Source: Microbacterium lacticum
GTDB taxonomy: Bacteria; Actinomycetota; Actinomycetes; Actinomycetales; Microbacteriaceae
DNA: 64,000 nucleotides
NCBI RefSeq assembly: GCF_006716815.1
Contig: NZ_VFPS01000005.1
Location: 1-64,000 of the forward strand
Direction: 5' to 3'
Positions 17,725 through 28,822 of this stretch are shown here, piece after piece (position 1 is the first letter of the stretch; each line of letters opens with the position of its first letter). The notes beneath the pieces are model-generated. The model did not search any database and was not told where the DNA came from. It saw nothing but the letters and a program-made list of their open reading frames with translations. A program made the translations under genes and the position numbers.

Positions 17725-18672
17725 ATGTCCACCGACGAACAGGCGACCGACGTCGCCTCGCTGTATCGCGAGGTCGACCGCGCGGAGTGGGCGGCGCTCG
17801 CGCCGGGTGTGCCCAACCCCCTCACCGAGACCGAGGTCGTGCAGCTGCGCGGCATCGGCGACCGCCTCGACCTCGCCGAGGTGCGCGAGGTGTACCTGCC
17901 GCTCAGCCGACTGTTGTCGACGTACGCCGAGAACACCAAGCGCCTGGGCGGTCAGGTCTCGTCGTTCCTGCGCGAGCCCGACGCGACGACGCCGTTCGTC
18001 GTCGGTGTCGCCGGCTCGGTCGCGGTCGGGAAGTCGACCATCGCGCGCCTGCTCCGCGAGTTGATGAGCCGCTGGCCCGGCACCCCGCGGGTCGAACTCG
18101 TGACCACCGACGGATTTCTCTACCCGAACGACGAGCTCGAACGCCGCGGCATCATGCACCGCAAGGGCTTTCCCGAGTCGTACGACCGGCGTGCGCTCGT
18201 GCGGTTCCTCACCGACGTGAAGTCCGGCGCCGCGGAGGCGCGGGCACCCTTCTACTCGCACATGCGCTACGACATCATGCCCGACGCGCACGTCACGGTG
18301 CGCCGCCCCGACGTCGTCATCGTCGAGGGGCTGAACGTGCTCTCCCCGCCGCCGACGCCCAACGACGTCGCGGTGAGCGACCTGTTCGACTTCTCGATCT
18401 ACGTCGACGCCGACGCCGACGACATCGCGCAGTGGTACGTGCACCGCTTCCTCGCGCTCCGGCAGGGCGCGTTCAGCAACCCGAGCTCGTTCTTCAAGGT
18501 GTTCGCCGACCTCTCCGATGCCGAGGCCGTCGACACCGCGATGGGCTACTGGAACGACATCAACCTGCCGAACCTCCGCGAGAACGTCGAACCCACCAAG
18601 CACCGCGCGACCCTCGTGCTGAACAAGGCCGCCGACCACACCGTCGAGAGCGTCCTCCTCCGCAAGCTCTGA
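17725..18672 (+). CDS. coaA: type I pantothenate kinase
   Basis: Phosphorylates pantothenate, the committed step of coenzyme A synthesis; 315 aa, cytoplasmic. P-loop GVAGSVAVGKST near residue 95, then TTDGFLYPN, RRGIMHRKGFPESYD, YSHMRYDIMP, VIVEGLNVL and PSSFFKVFADL are typical. The ATG is fixed by the MSTDEQ start and the TAGAGT box 7 nt upstream; no ribosome site is visible, as expected for a leaderless mRNA. Confidence 0.95.
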   Translation: MSTDEQATDVASLYREVDRAEWAALAPGVPNPLTETEVVQLRGIGDRLDLAEVREVYLPLSRLLSTYAENTKRLGGQVSSFLREPDATTPFVVGVAGSVAVGKSTIARLLRELMSRWPGTPRVELVTTDGFLYPNDELERRGIMHRKGFPESYDRRALVRFLTDVKSGAAEARAPFYSHMRYDIMPDAHVTVRRPDVVIVEGLNVLSPPPTPNDVAVSDLFDFSIYVDADADDIAQWYVHRFLALRQGAFSNPSSFFKVFADLSDAEAVDTAMGYWNDINLPNLRENVEPTKHRATLVLNKAADHTVESVLLRKL

Positions 18673-18691
18673 CCCCGGCATCCTCCCCACC

Positions 18692-18774
18692 GCCGAGCCG
18701 CCATGATCTGTGCGAGCCGCCACGATCCGGCCCGCACATCCCGTAGCGGCTCGCATGGGGGATAGCGGCTCGGC
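18692..18774. repeat. nested inverted repeats downstream of coaA
   Basis: Outer arms GCCGAGCCGC (18692-18701) and GCGGCTCGGC (18765-18774) enclose inner arms TGCGAGCCGC (18711-18720) and GCGGCTCGCA (18746-18755). Left-hand arms are also direct repeats of GAGCCGCCAYGATC. It may terminate coaA, but no T-tract follows. Confidence 0.7.
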
Positions 18775-18851
18775 GTGAGGGCCGCGGCATCCCCCGGCGG
18801 CGCGGGGTTTGGTAGGGATCCGCGCAAAAGGGCGCGGCTACCCTAGAGCGC

Positions 18852-20702
<1,851 letters not shown>

Positions 20703-20752
20703 GGGCGGCCGGCCGGGCGGTCGGCGCCGCGGGCGGTGGGTAGGCTGACGGG

Positions 20753-21190
20753 GTGATCGTCGGAATCGGCGTCGACCTCGTCGACATCCCGCGCTTCGAG
20801 CGTTCGCTCGCGCGGACGCCGCGGCTTCTCGACCGGCTGTTCACGCCGGCCGAGCAGACGCTCAAGCGGCACTCGCTCGCCGCGCGCTATGCCGCCAAGG
20901 AGGCCCTGATCAAGGCCCTCGGGGGGTCCGACGGCGTGCACTGGACCGACATCGAGGTCGCCTCCGAGCCGAGCGGCCGCCCCGTGTTCGCCCTCGCCGG
21001 CGAGACCGCCGCGACCGTCGAAGCCCGCGGCATCACCGCCGTGCACCTCTCGCTCAGCCACGACGGCGGCCTCGCGACCGCGTACGTGGTGGCCGAGGCA
21101 CCCGATGCGCCGATGGATGCCTCGGGGGCCGGCGCGTCCGCCGGTGCCGTGGCCGAGGCATCCGTCGACCCGACCGGAGGTGCCCGATGA
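20753..21190 (+). CDS. acpS: holo-[acyl-carrier-protein] synthase
   Basis: Transfers 4'-phosphopantetheine from CoA to acyl carrier protein. IVGIGVDLVDIPRFE carries the metal-binding Asp and RYAAKEALIKALGG the catalytic Glu-Lys region; LSLSHDGGLATAYVV ends the core at about residue 122. The last 23 residues are an Ala/Gly-rich tail outside the domain. GTG start with TAGGCT 6 nt upstream. Overlaps alr by 4 nt, so the two are translationally coupled. Confidence 0.93.
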   Translation: MIVGIGVDLVDIPRFERSLARTPRLLDRLFTPAEQTLKRHSLAARYAAKEALIKALGGSDGVHWTDIEVASEPSGRPVFALAGETAATVEARGITAVHLSLSHDGGLATAYVVAEAPDAPMDASGAGASAGAVAEASVDPTGGAR

Positions 21191-22311
21191 GCCACCTGCC
21201 CGCCGGCGTGATGCGCGAGACGCTCATCGACACCGCCGCGATCACCGAGAACGTGCGGCACCTGCGGCGCCTCACCGACTCGGAGGTGATCGCCGTCGTC
21301 AAGGCCGACGGCTACGGTCACGGCGCCGTGCGCTCCGCGATCGCGGCGCTCGCCGGCGGCGCGACGCGTCTCGGGGTCGCCGACGTGTCCGAGGCGATCG
21401 CCCTCCGCCGTGCGGGGATCGACGCGCCGATCCTCGCCTGGCTGCACGCGCCGGGCGCCTCGTTCGTCGAGGCCGCCGGACTCGGGATCGAGCTCGGCAT
21501 CTCGAGCTTCGATCAGCTCGTCGCCGCGGCGTCCGCCGCCACCGCCGACCGCGCCGTCGGCGTGCACCTCAAGGTCGAGACGGGGCTCGGGCGCAACGGC
21601 ATCGCGCCCCCCGACGCGCCCGTCGTGTTCGCCGAGGCGGCACGACTCGAGCGCATCGGCAAGCTCCGCGTGGTCGGCATCTTCAGCCACCTCTCCAACA
21701 CGAGCGCGGACGACGACCGCGCCGCCCTCTCCCGGTTCCAGGAGGCGCTCGCGCTCGCGGCGCGGCTCGGGCTCACCCCTCCGCTCACGCACATCGCCGC
21801 CTCGCACGCCGCCATCGACCTGCCCGAGGCGAGGCTCGGCTGCGTGCGGATCGGCATCGCGATGTACGGACTGTCGCCCTTCGCCGACCGCAGCTCTGCC
21901 GACCTCGGTCTGCGCCCCGCGATGACCCTCCGTGCGGCGGTCGCCGCCGTGCGCCGGGTGCCGGCCGGGCAGGGCGTCTCGTACGGCTACACGCATCGCA
22001 CCGACGCCGACACGACGCTCGCGCTCGTCCCGCTCGGCTACGCCGACGGGGTGCCCCGCGCGGCATCGGGGTCGGGCGCCGTCCGCATCGGCGGCGAGAC
22101 CTTCCCGGTCGCGGGCCGCATCGCCATGGACCAGTTCGTCGTCGACGTCGGCGATCACCCGATCGCGGTCGGCGACGAGGCGCTGCTCTTCGGCGACCCG
22201 ACGCTCGGCGCCCCGCCGGTGGAGGCGTGGGCCGACGCCGCCAACACGATCAACTACGAGATCGTCACCCGCATCGGGCCGCGCGCGGTGCGCCGCGAGG
22301 GGGCGCGGTGA
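21187..22311 (+). CDS. alr: alanine racemase
   Basis: PLP enzyme that makes D-alanine for peptidoglycan; 374 aa. VIAVVKADGYGHGAV contains the PLP-binding Lys. AASHAAIDLPEARLGCVRIGIAMYG and GVSYGYTHRT (catalytic Tyr region) follow, and GRIAMDQFVVDVG lies in the C-terminal barrel domain. The start overlaps the acpS stop (ATGA). An alr next to tsaE-tsaB-rimI-tsaD is a common actinobacterial order. Confidence 0.95.
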   Translation: MSHLPAGVMRETLIDTAAITENVRHLRRLTDSEVIAVVKADGYGHGAVRSAIAALAGGATRLGVADVSEAIALRRAGIDAPILAWLHAPGASFVEAAGLGIELGISSFDQLVAAASAATADRAVGVHLKVETGLGRNGIAPPDAPVVFAEAARLERIGKLRVVGIFSHLSNTSADDDRAALSRFQEALALAARLGLTPPLTHIAASHAAIDLPEARLGCVRIGIAMYGLSPFADRSSADLGLRPAMTLRAAVAAVRRVPAGQGVSYGYTHRTDADTTLALVPLGYADGVPRAASGSGAVRIGGETFPVAGRIAMDQFVVDVGDHPIAVGDEALLFGDPTLGAPPVEAWADAANTINYEIVTRIGPRAVRREGAR

Positions 22312-22431
22312 TCCCGTTCGCCGTTCGCAATTCCGTCTCCGCGCCGCGGGCCCGGCGCGGCGGCCCCGGGTTTCGGCGGAATGCCCGCGGCGACCGACGC
22401 GTTCGGACTGAACTGTGAACGGGAGGATGCC

Positions 22432-22935
22432 ATGAGCGGGCTCGACGAGTTCGTCGGCGACCGCGAGATCGCGTCGCCCGACGAGATGGAGAACCTCGGC
22501 CGCCGGTTCGGCGCGGCGCTCGGCGCCGGAGACCTCGTCGTGCTCACCGGCCCGCTCGGCGCCGGCAAGACGACCCTCACGCGGGGCATCGCCGCGGCGC
22601 TCGGCGTGCGCGGCCGCGTGCAGAGCCCGACCTTCGTGATCGCGCGCACGCATCGCTCGCTCACCGACGGTCCGCCCCTCGTGCACGTGGACGCCTACCG
22701 TCTCGGCACCGACGGAGAGCTCGACGACCTCGACATCGACTTCGCCCACTCGGTCGTCATCGCCGAGTGGGCCGCGCCCTACGCGGCGGCCGTCGCCGAC
22801 CGCTGGTGGGAGGTCGAGATCGACCGCGGATGGTCGGGCACCGGCGTCGACAACGCGTGCGGCACCGCCGGCCCGCACGTCGCCGACATGGAGGATGCCG
22901 CGCCGCGGCTCGTCCGCATCTCGCGCCGGCCATGA
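22432..22935 (+). CDS. tsaE: tRNA t6A biosynthesis ATPase TsaE
   Basis: ATPase that drives the TsaB-TsaD complex in N6-threonylcarbamoyl-adenosine formation on tRNA. 167 aa. Walker A GPLGAGKTTLTRG near residue 40, RVQSPTFVIAR and LVHVDAYRL are the family blocks; VIAEWA is the late conserved motif. GGGAGGATGCC just before the ATG at 22432 decides the start. About 20 residues near the C-terminus (GVDNACGTAGPHVADMEDA) are extra relative to the core. Confidence 0.92.
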   Translation: MSGLDEFVGDREIASPDEMENLGRRFGAALGAGDLVVLTGPLGAGKTTLTRGIAAALGVRGRVQSPTFVIARTHRSLTDGPPLVHVDAYRLGTDGELDDLDIDFAHSVVIAEWAAPYAAAVADRWWEVEIDRGWSGTGVDNACGTAGPHVADMEDAAPRLVRISRRP

Positions 22936-23049
22936 CCTCGCGACGGTCGACCTCGGCGTAGGGTGCCGCAACCCGCCCCGGTACCGCATCCACCCGGACA
23001 CCCCCACCCGGACACCCCACCCGCACCGGCCCCGACTACCCTGGATGAC

Positions 23050-23730
23050 GTGATCCTCGGCATCGACACCTCCCTCGGCACGGCCGTCGCCGTCGTCGAC
23101 CGCGACGGTGCGGTGCGAGCCGACCGTGCGAGCGAGAATCCTCTCGGGCACGCCGAGGCGATCGGTACGCTCCTGGTCGACGCGCTGACGGACGCCGCCC
23201 GTGGCCCGATCGGGCAGACCGGCGCCGCCGAAGAGGTTGCGCTGACGCATGTCGCCGCCGGCATGGGTCCCGGTCCCTTCACCGGGCTCCGGGTCGGCAT
23301 CGCCGCGGCGCGCGCCTTCGCGCTCGGCCGGGGTATCCCGGTCGTCGCCGTCCCGAGTCACGACGCGGCGGCGCTCGGCGCGCTGCTGTCTGCGGCGCTC
23401 GCCGACCCCTTCGGCGACCCGCCCCGCTTCGCCGTCGTCACCGACGCGCGCCGCCGCGAGTTCGCCTACTCCGTCTACGACGGGCTCGACGACGACGGCA
23501 TCCCCGTGCGCGCGGCCGGCCCTGCCCTCGCACCGCGCGCCGAGATCGACGACGTGCTCGCCGGGCTCGGCGCCGAGCGGCTCGACGTCACCGCCATCCC
23601 GGCGGCGATGGTCGCCACCCTCGCCGCGCGCGCGCTCGCCGCGGGCCGAGAGCTCACGGGCCCCGAGCCGCTGTACCTGCGCGCTCCCGACGTGACCCTG
23701 CCTGCCGCCCCGAAGCGGGTGGGCGCATGA
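23050..23730 (+). CDS. tsaB: tRNA t6A biosynthesis protein TsaB
   Basis: Dimerisation partner of TsaD in t6A synthesis; 226 aa. ILGIDTSLGTAVAVVD is the ASKHA start, and GPGPFTGLRVGIAAARAFALG the hallmark block. GTG start lies 7 nt after a TACCCT box, so the mRNA is probably leaderless, giving the tsaB-rimI-tsaD unit its own promoter. The 115 nt between tsaE and tsaB hold nothing else, but are rich in CACCC repeats. Confidence 0.93.
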   Translation: MILGIDTSLGTAVAVVDRDGAVRADRASENPLGHAEAIGTLLVDALTDAARGPIGQTGAAEEVALTHVAAGMGPGPFTGLRVGIAAARAFALGRGIPVVAVPSHDAAALGALLSAALADPFGDPPRFAVVTDARRREFAYSVYDGLDDDGIPVRAAGPALAPRAEIDDVLAGLGAERLDVTAIPAAMVATLAARALAAGRELTGPEPLYLRAPDVTLPAAPKRVGA

Positions 23731-24233
23731 ACCTGCGCACCGCGACCGCCGACGACCTCGGCGCGATCATGGCCCTCGAGCGGGCGTCGTTCCCGACGGA
23801 TGCCTGGAGCGAGACCCTCATGGCCGCCGAGCTCTCCTCGCCGCACGGCCGCTACGTCGTCGACGTCGAGGCCGGGCGCCTCGCCGGCTACGGGGGAGTG
23901 CGCGCCGTGCAGGGCGCCGCCGACGCGGACATCCAGACGATCGCGATCGCCGAGCACGCCCGCGGAACGGGACGGGGGCGCGCGCTGCTGCACGCGCTGC
24001 TCGCCGCGGCTCGGGAGCGCGGGGCCCGCGAGGTGTTCCTCGAGGTGCGCGCCGACAATCCGGTCGCCGAATCGCTGTACGTCTCCGAGGGCTTCACCGA
24101 GATCGCCCGCCGCCCGCGCTACTACCAGCCCGATGACGTCGACGCCGTCGTCATGAGGCTCGATCTCGTCGGCTGGGCGGTTGCCCAGCGGCCGGCCGAC
24201 TCCGTCGCGTCCGAAGCGGGGGCCTGCTCATGA
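23727..24233 (+). CDS. rimI: GNAT N-acetyltransferase, RimI type
   Basis: Acetylates the N-terminus of a ribosomal protein (S18 in E. coli); 168 aa. [32 protein letters not shown] (acetyl-CoA-binding loop) and [19 protein letters not shown] followed by [17 protein letters not shown] are standard RimI blocks. About 20 residues extend past the domain. It overlaps tsaB and tsaD by 4 nt at each side, so all three are coupled. Confidence 0.9.
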   Translation: MNLRTATADDLGAIMALERASFPTDAWSETLMAAELSSPHGRYVVDVEAGRLAGYGGVRAVQGAADADIQTIAIAEHARGTGRGRALLHALLAAARERGAREVFLEVRADNPVAESLYVSEGFTEIARRPRYYQPDDVDAVVMRLDLVGWAVAQRPADSVASEAGACS

Positions 24234-25390
24234 ACGCCCTCCCGACCCGAGACCGGCTCCCCGCTCACACCGCCGAGAACCGCGAACCGCTCGTGCTGGG
24301 CATCGAGACGAGCTGCGACGAAACCGGCATCGGCATCGTGCGCGGCTCGACGCTGCTGAGCAACACGATCGCGAGCTCGATGGACGAGCACGCCCGCTAC
24401 GGCGGCGTCGTGCCCGAAGTCGCCGCGCGCGCGCACCTCGAGGCGCTGCAGCCGACGATCGAAGCCGCCGTCGCCGAGGCCGGCATCACGCTCGACGAGA
24501 TCGACGCCGTAGCCGTCACGAGCGGGCCGGGTCTCGCCGGGGCGCTCATGGTCGGCATCGGCGCCGCGAAGGCCCTCGCGGTGAGCCTCGACAAGCCGCT
24601 CTACGCGGTGAACCACCTCGTCGGCCACATCGCCGCCGACCTCCTCACCGGCGAAGATGTCGAGTACCCGACGATCGCGCTCCTCGTGAGCGGCGGTCAC
24701 ACCTCGCTCCTCCTCGTCCGCGACCTCGTCTCCGACGTGGAACTCCTCGGCGAGACCCTCGACGACGCCGCCGGCGAAGCCTTCGACAAGGTCGCCCGCA
24801 TCCTCGGCCTGCCCTATCCCGGCGGCCCCGAGATCGACCGCGCCGCCGCGACCGGCGACCCGGCCGCGATCCGCTTCCCGCGGGGCCTCTCCAAGGCATC
24901 CGACCTCGCGGAGCACCGCTACGACTTCTCCTTCTCGGGGCTGAAGACCGCCGTCGCGCGCTGGGTCGAGCAGGACGCCGCCCGCCAAGCGGAGAGCGGA
25001 GACGCCCCCGCCATCCCGGTGCCCGACGTCGCCGCGTCGTTCCGCGAAGCGGTCGTCGACGTGCTCGTGACGAAAGCCCTGGATGCCTGTGCGCGCTACG
25101 GCGTGCCGCGCCTGCTGCTCGGCGGCGGCGTCATCGCCAACCGGCGCCTGCGCGAGGTCGCGCTCGAGCGGGCGGCCGCGGCCGGCGTCGCGGTGCGGAT
25201 CCCGCCGCTCAGCCTCTGCACCGACAACGGCGCGATGATCGCCGCGCTCGCCGCGCAGCTCATCATGAGCGGCCACCGCCCGTCGACCCTCGCCTTCGGC
25301 GCCGACTCCACGCTGCCGGTCACCGAGATCCAGGTCGACGAGGTCGAAGCAGGCGAACAGACCCGCGACGAGTCGGCGGCAGTCCGATGA
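24230..25390 (+). CDS. tsaD: tRNA N6-adenosine threonylcarbamoyltransferase
   Basis: Catalytic subunit of t6A formation: transfers the threonylcarbamoyl group to A37 of ANN-decoding tRNAs. 386 aa. [28 protein letters not shown] (metal-binding His), [19 protein letters not shown] and [12 protein letters not shown] are intact. The first 20 residues and the last 30 are loosely conserved. The next gene starts in the stop codon (ATGA overlap). Confidence 0.96.
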   Translation: MNALPTRDRLPAHTAENREPLVLGIETSCDETGIGIVRGSTLLSNTIASSMDEHARYGGVVPEVAARAHLEALQPTIEAAVAEAGITLDEIDAVAVTSGPGLAGALMVGIGAAKALAVSLDKPLYAVNHLVGHIAADLLTGEDVEYPTIALLVSGGHTSLLLVRDLVSDVELLGETLDDAAGEAFDKVARILGLPYPGGPEIDRAAATGDPAAIRFPRGLSKASDLAEHRYDFSFSGLKTAVARWVEQDAARQAESGDAPAIPVPDVAASFREAVVDVLVTKALDACARYGVPRLLLGGGVIANRRLREVALERAAAAGVAVRIPPLSLCTDNGAMIAALAAQLIMSGHRPSTLAFGADSTLPVTEIQVDEVEAGEQTRDESAAVR

Positions 25391-25848
25391 GCGAGCGCGA
25401 CGAACGGATGCCCCGCCCCGCCGGCCCCGCCGAGGCGCCCACCGTCGCGGGCGCCTCCGACGACGTGACGGTCGCCGACTCGGCGGCGCTGCCCGGCGAG
25501 CACCGCGGCGGTTTCCAGAGAGAGTTCACCGAGCCCGTCCCGATCACCGAGACCACCGTGGTCGAGCCCGAGTGGGCGACCGCGCCCGCCCACTCCGCCG
25601 ACAGCGCGCTGCCGCGCAGCGGCGCCTGGGCGCTCGTCTTCGGCATCCTCGGGCTCGCGGTCTCGTTCCTCGTGGGCTGGGGCTTTCTCATCGGCCTCGT
25701 CGGCGCGGGCCTCGCGATCGCCGCACTCCGCCGCCCGTGGGAGTCGCGTCAGCTCGCCGTCTGGGCGCTCTGTCTGAGCCTCGTGTCGGTCGTCTACAGC
25801 GCGGGCTGGCTGTGGTGGGCGTCGACGCAGGGCCCGCTGTTCGGCTGA
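25387..25848 (+). CDS. small membrane protein of unknown function
   Basis: 153 aa. The first 80 residues are hydrophilic, Pro/Ala/Asp-rich and probably disordered and cytoplasmic. Two hydrophobic segments follow: [23 protein letters not shown]-like sequence and [21 protein letters not shown], separated by the Arg-containing loop [10 protein letters not shown], the pattern of DUF4190-like proteins. The start overlaps the tsaD stop by 4 nt, so it is expressed with the t6A genes. No function is assigned. Confidence 0.7.
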   Translation: MSERDERMPRPAGPAEAPTVAGASDDVTVADSAALPGEHRGGFQREFTEPVPITETTVVEPEWATAPAHSADSALPRSGAWALVFGILGLAVSFLVGWGFLIGLVGAGLAIAALRRPWESRQLAVWALCLSLVSVVYSAGWLWWASTQGPLFG

Positions 25849-25856
25849 CGCCCCCC

Positions 25857-27065
25857 TCAGACGCGGTCGGCCAACAGGGTCACGCGACGGTCGCCGACGC
25901 GCGTGACGAACAGCGTCGCCTGCTCCGGACCGCGCAGCTTGAGCTTCGTGCGCAGGCTAGCCGGGTCGACGTCGACCCCGCGCTTCTTGATCTCGAGGGT
26001 GCCGATGCCGCGCTCCCGCAGCGCCTTGCCGAGCGCCTTCGGGTCGTTCGGCAGCTGCTCGCGCACGCGGAAGCTCTGCACGAACGGGCTCGCCGTGCCG
26101 TCCGAGGAGCCTGCGGCCGGGGCATCCGAGGTCAGATACGCGATCTTCGCGTCGATCATCCCGGCATCCAGCGACCGCGCGACCTCGCCGATCAGCCGGG
26201 CGCGGATGACCGCGCCCTCGGGCTCGTGCAGGTACGCGCCGAGCTCCCGCACCGGAGCGTCGTCGGCGTCACCCGCCGCGGTGAGCTCGGCCGCCGAGCC
26301 GCCGCGGATGACGAGCGCCGAGCGACGGATGCCCGGCCGCGCGAGCTTTCCCGTCCAGACGACCAGCTCCACGGTCGAGCCGTCGACCGAGATCCACTGC
26401 GCCTCGGCGTCCTCCGGGATCAGGGTCCGGTCGAACGCCGGACCGAGCTTCACCCCGGCGGGAACGCGGGCGGCGAGATCCCACACCCAGTCGAGCGGCG
26501 GCGACCAGTCGCCCGCGCCCACGCGGGTGGTCTCGGTGTGGCCCGCGGTGCGGCGGGCGGGGTCGAGCCAGACGGCGTCGACGCCCGCGAGGTCGACCTC
26601 CTCGGCGCGCGCGTGCCGCACCTGCGCCTGCTCGCCGAACGGGGCGAGGTTATAGGCGGCGAGGGCCGCGGTGACCTCGTCGGCGTCGACCGCGACGACG
26701 TCGAGACCGATGCCGGCGAACGCGAGCGCGTCGCCGCCGATGCCGCAGCCGAGATCCGCGACGCGGGCGACGCCGGCATCGCGGAACCGGCCGGCGTGAC
26801 GCGCGCCGACCTCGAGTCGAGTCGCCTGCTCGAGGCCCGCCCGCGTGAAGAGCATGCGGTCGGCGAAGGCGCCGAACTTCGCCCGTGCGCGGCTGCGCAG
26901 GCGCGCCTGCCCCACCGCCGCCGCGACGAGATCGGGGGAGAGGCCGGCGGCGCGCAGACGCGACACCGTCGCGGCGACGTCGTCGGTGCCGTCGATCGCC
27001 CCGAGGTCGTCGACCAGGCGCAGGCCCTCCGGGGTGAGGAGCGCGGTCAGCTCGGCGAGTTCCAT
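25857..27065 (-). CDS. SAM-dependent methyltransferase with C-terminal THUMP-like domain
   Basis: 402-aa cytoplasmic protein. Residues about 90-140 give a Rossmann SAM site: VADLGCGIGGDALAFAG, VVAVDADEVTAALAAYN, and VDAVWLDPARR in the motif IV position. The last 80 residues (LGKALRERGIGTLEIKKRG, LRGPEQATLFVTRVGDRRV) match the THUMP-like domain found in this family, suggesting an RNA substrate (inference). ATG 27065 lies 6 nt after a TAGGCT box. It converges on the t6A run and diverges from groES. Confidence 0.75.
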   Translation of the reverse strand: MELAELTALLTPEGLRLVDDLGAIDGTDDVAATVSRLRAAGLSPDLVAAAVGQARLRSRARAKFGAFADRMLFTRAGLEQATRLEVGARHAGRFRDAGVARVADLGCGIGGDALAFAGIGLDVVAVDADEVTAALAAYNLAPFGEQAQVRHARAEEVDLAGVDAVWLDPARRTAGHTETTRVGAGDWSPPLDWVWDLAARVPAGVKLGPAFDRTLIPEDAEAQWISVDGSTVELVVWTGKLARPGIRRSALVIRGGSAAELTAAGDADDAPVRELGAYLHEPEGAVIRARLIGEVARSLDAGMIDAKIAYLTSDAPAAGSSDGTASPFVQSFRVREQLPNDPKALGKALRERGIGTLEIKKRGVDVDPASLRTKLKLRGPEQATLFVTRVGDRRVTLLADRV

Positions 27066-27108
27066 CCGGCCAGCCTAGAAGACCCCGCCGAGGTGGCCGC
27101 GGCCGGGA

Positions 27109-27135
27109 TTGGCACTCGCGTTGCACGAGTGCCAA
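27109..27135. promoter_or_regulatory. CIRCE operator 1 (HrcA binding site)
   Basis: TTGGCACTC, 9 nt, GAGTGCCAA: a perfect inverted repeat with the CIRCE spacing. Lies upstream of the -10 box TAGACT at 27144-27149. Confidence 0.9.
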
Positions 27136-27143
27136 CGGCACCC

Positions 27144-27149
27144 TAGACT
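27144..27149 (+). promoter_or_regulatory. -10 box of groES
   Basis: TAGACT placed between the two CIRCE operators, so HrcA bound at either would block RNA polymerase. Confidence 0.6.
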
Positions 27150-27154
27150 TGGCG

Positions 27155-27181
27155 TTAGCACTCCGACGTGTCGGGTGCTAA
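27155..27181. promoter_or_regulatory. CIRCE operator 2 (HrcA binding site)
   Basis: TTAGCACTC, 9 nt, GGGTGCTAA: eight of nine positions pair. It overlaps the expected transcription start of groES. Confidence 0.88.
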
Positions 27182-27219
27182 TCAGTCTTTTCCGTGCCAA
27201 CGCCAGAAAGAGGTAAACC

Positions 27220-27516
27220 GTGTCGGTTTCCATCAAGCCGCTCGAGGACCGCATCGTCATCAAGCAGGTCGAGGCCGAGCAGGTCACGTCCAGCGGTCTC
27301 GTCATCCCCGACACCGCCAAGGAGAAGCCCCAGGAGGGCGAGGTCGTGGCCGTGGGCCCGGGCCGCATCGACGACAACGGCAACCGCGTTCCGCTCGACG
27401 TCGCCGTCGGCGACCGCGTGATCTACTCGAAGTACGGCGGCACCGAGGTCAAGTTCGGCGCCGACGAGTACCTCGTGCTCTCGGCGCGCGACGTGCTCGC
27501 GGTCGTCGTCCGCTGA
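27220..27516 (+). CDS. groES: co-chaperonin GroES
   Basis: 98 aa, forms the heptameric lid of the GroEL chamber. [41 protein letters not shown] (mobile loop region) and [16 protein letters not shown] are standard. GTG start, with AGAAAGAGG upstream. Two CIRCE operators flank its -10 box, so heat-shock control by HrcA is expected. groEL is not next to it; a strong terminator follows directly, so this is a single-gene unit. Confidence 0.97.
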   Translation: MSVSIKPLEDRIVIKQVEAEQVTSSGLVIPDTAKEKPQEGEVVAVGPGRIDDNGNRVPLDVAVGDRVIYSKYGGTEVKFGADEYLVLSARDVLAVVVR

Positions 27517-27537
27517 CGCAGCGATCTCTCGCAGAGA

Positions 27538-27571
27538 GGGTCCGGATGCCTGGCATCCGGGCCCTTTCTCG
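27538..27571 (+). terminator. terminator of groES
   Basis: GGGTCCGGATGC pairs with GCATCCGGGCCC around a 3-nt loop, with one G-T pair, then TTTCTC. Confidence 0.85.
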
Positions 27572-27699
27572 TCTCCGTCCGCCGGTGGTGCCCCTCGCAG
27601 GGGCCGACGCTCGATGATGGCGGCCTGACGGCGGTCCGTGGCAGGATGCCGCCGCGAAACGGCGTCCGGCCATGTCACGACCGTTCTAGAGTGAGACTC

Positions 27700-28629
27700 A
27701 TGACACCCGAGACCGCCGCGCAGGAGCGGCTGGGCGGGATCTACGCCTTCGGCGCCTACTTCCTCTGGGGCTTCATGCCCCTCTACTTCATCCTGCTCGC
27801 GCCGATCGGCCCGTGGGAGGTCGTCGTCTGGCGCATCCTCTTCTCCCTCGTCTTCTGCGCGATCCTGCTGACCATCACCCGCACCTGGCCGAAGCTCCTC
27901 GCGATCCTGCGCGACCGGCGCCTGGTGTTCTGGACGATCATCGCGGGCCTGCTGATCTACGTGAACTGGCAGGTCTTCCTCATCGGCATCCTCACCGGGC
28001 ACGTCATCGAGGGGAGCCTCGGCTACTTCATCAACCCGATCGTCACGGTGCTGCTCGGCGTGCTCGTGCTGCACGAGCGGCTGCGGCCGGCGCAGTGGGC
28101 GGCGATCGCGATCGCGGTGGTCGCGGTGGTCGTGATCATCGTCGCGTACGGAACCTTCCCCTGGATCGCGCTGACTCTCGCGGCGTCGTTCGGCGCGTAC
28201 GGCCTCGTGAAGAAGCAGATCGGCCCGAAGGTCGACGCGATCAGCGGCCTCACGCTCGAATCCCTCTGGCTGACGCCGATCGCGCTCGTGCAGCTCATCG
28301 TCGTCGCGAACACCACCGGACTCGTGTTCGGCACCCAGGGCGCCGGGCACACAGTGCTCGTCACCCTCGCCGGGGTCATCACCGCCGTCCCGCTCCTGCT
28401 CTTCGCCGCTGGCGCGCGGCGCGCACCGCTCGTCGTGATCGGCCTCCTGCAGTTCGTCGCCCCGATCATGCAGTTCCTCACCGGATGGTGGATGCTGGGC
28501 GAGCCGATGCCCCTCGAGCGCTGGATCGGATTCGGCCTCGTGTGGGTCGCGCTCATCGTGCTGATGGTCGACTCCATCGCCTCCGCGCGGGGCTCCCGCC
28601 GGGCATCCGCCGTCGTCGACCTCGCCTGA
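27700..28629 (+). CDS. rarD: RarD-type EamA-family transporter
   Basis: 309-aa inner-membrane protein with about ten hydrophobic segments in two EamA repeats. GGIYAFGAYFLWGFMPLYF and VVVWRILFSLVF at the start, YVNWQVFLIGILTGHVIEGSLGYFINPIVTVLLG (in pieces) and QFLTGWWMLGEPM at the end match the RarD subfamily, annotated as permeases but without a proven substrate. The ATG lies 7 nt after TAGAGT (27687-27692), a leaderless pattern; no ribosome site is seen. Confidence 0.88.
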   Translation: MTPETAAQERLGGIYAFGAYFLWGFMPLYFILLAPIGPWEVVVWRILFSLVFCAILLTITRTWPKLLAILRDRRLVFWTIIAGLLIYVNWQVFLIGILTGHVIEGSLGYFINPIVTVLLGVLVLHERLRPAQWAAIAIAVVAVVVIIVAYGTFPWIALTLAASFGAYGLVKKQIGPKVDAISGLTLESLWLTPIALVQLIVVANTTGLVFGTQGAGHTVLVTLAGVITAVPLLLFAAGARRAPLVVIGLLQFVAPIMQFLTGWWMLGEPMPLERWIGFGLVWVALIVLMVDSIASARGSRRASAVVDLA

Positions 28630-28822
28630 CCGGCTCCGCTGCGGCGCGTCTCCCGCACCGGGGCGCCCGCACGGCACGACCGGGAACGGGTCGTTATCGC
28701 ACCGTGACCGTCCTGTATCACACCGTTAACGCATCGCAACAATCAGGGTGCCCCCCGCCTACTAGGTTTATCCACAACCCGGCGGGGGTCCCGTGCCCGC
28801 GCCGCCGACACCAAGGAGCAAA

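Noticed and set aside
18775-18851. glmS ribozyme leader
   Set aside because: The -10 box lies 7 nt before the glmS start, leaving no leader for a ribozyme, and glmS ribozymes are typical of Firmicutes.
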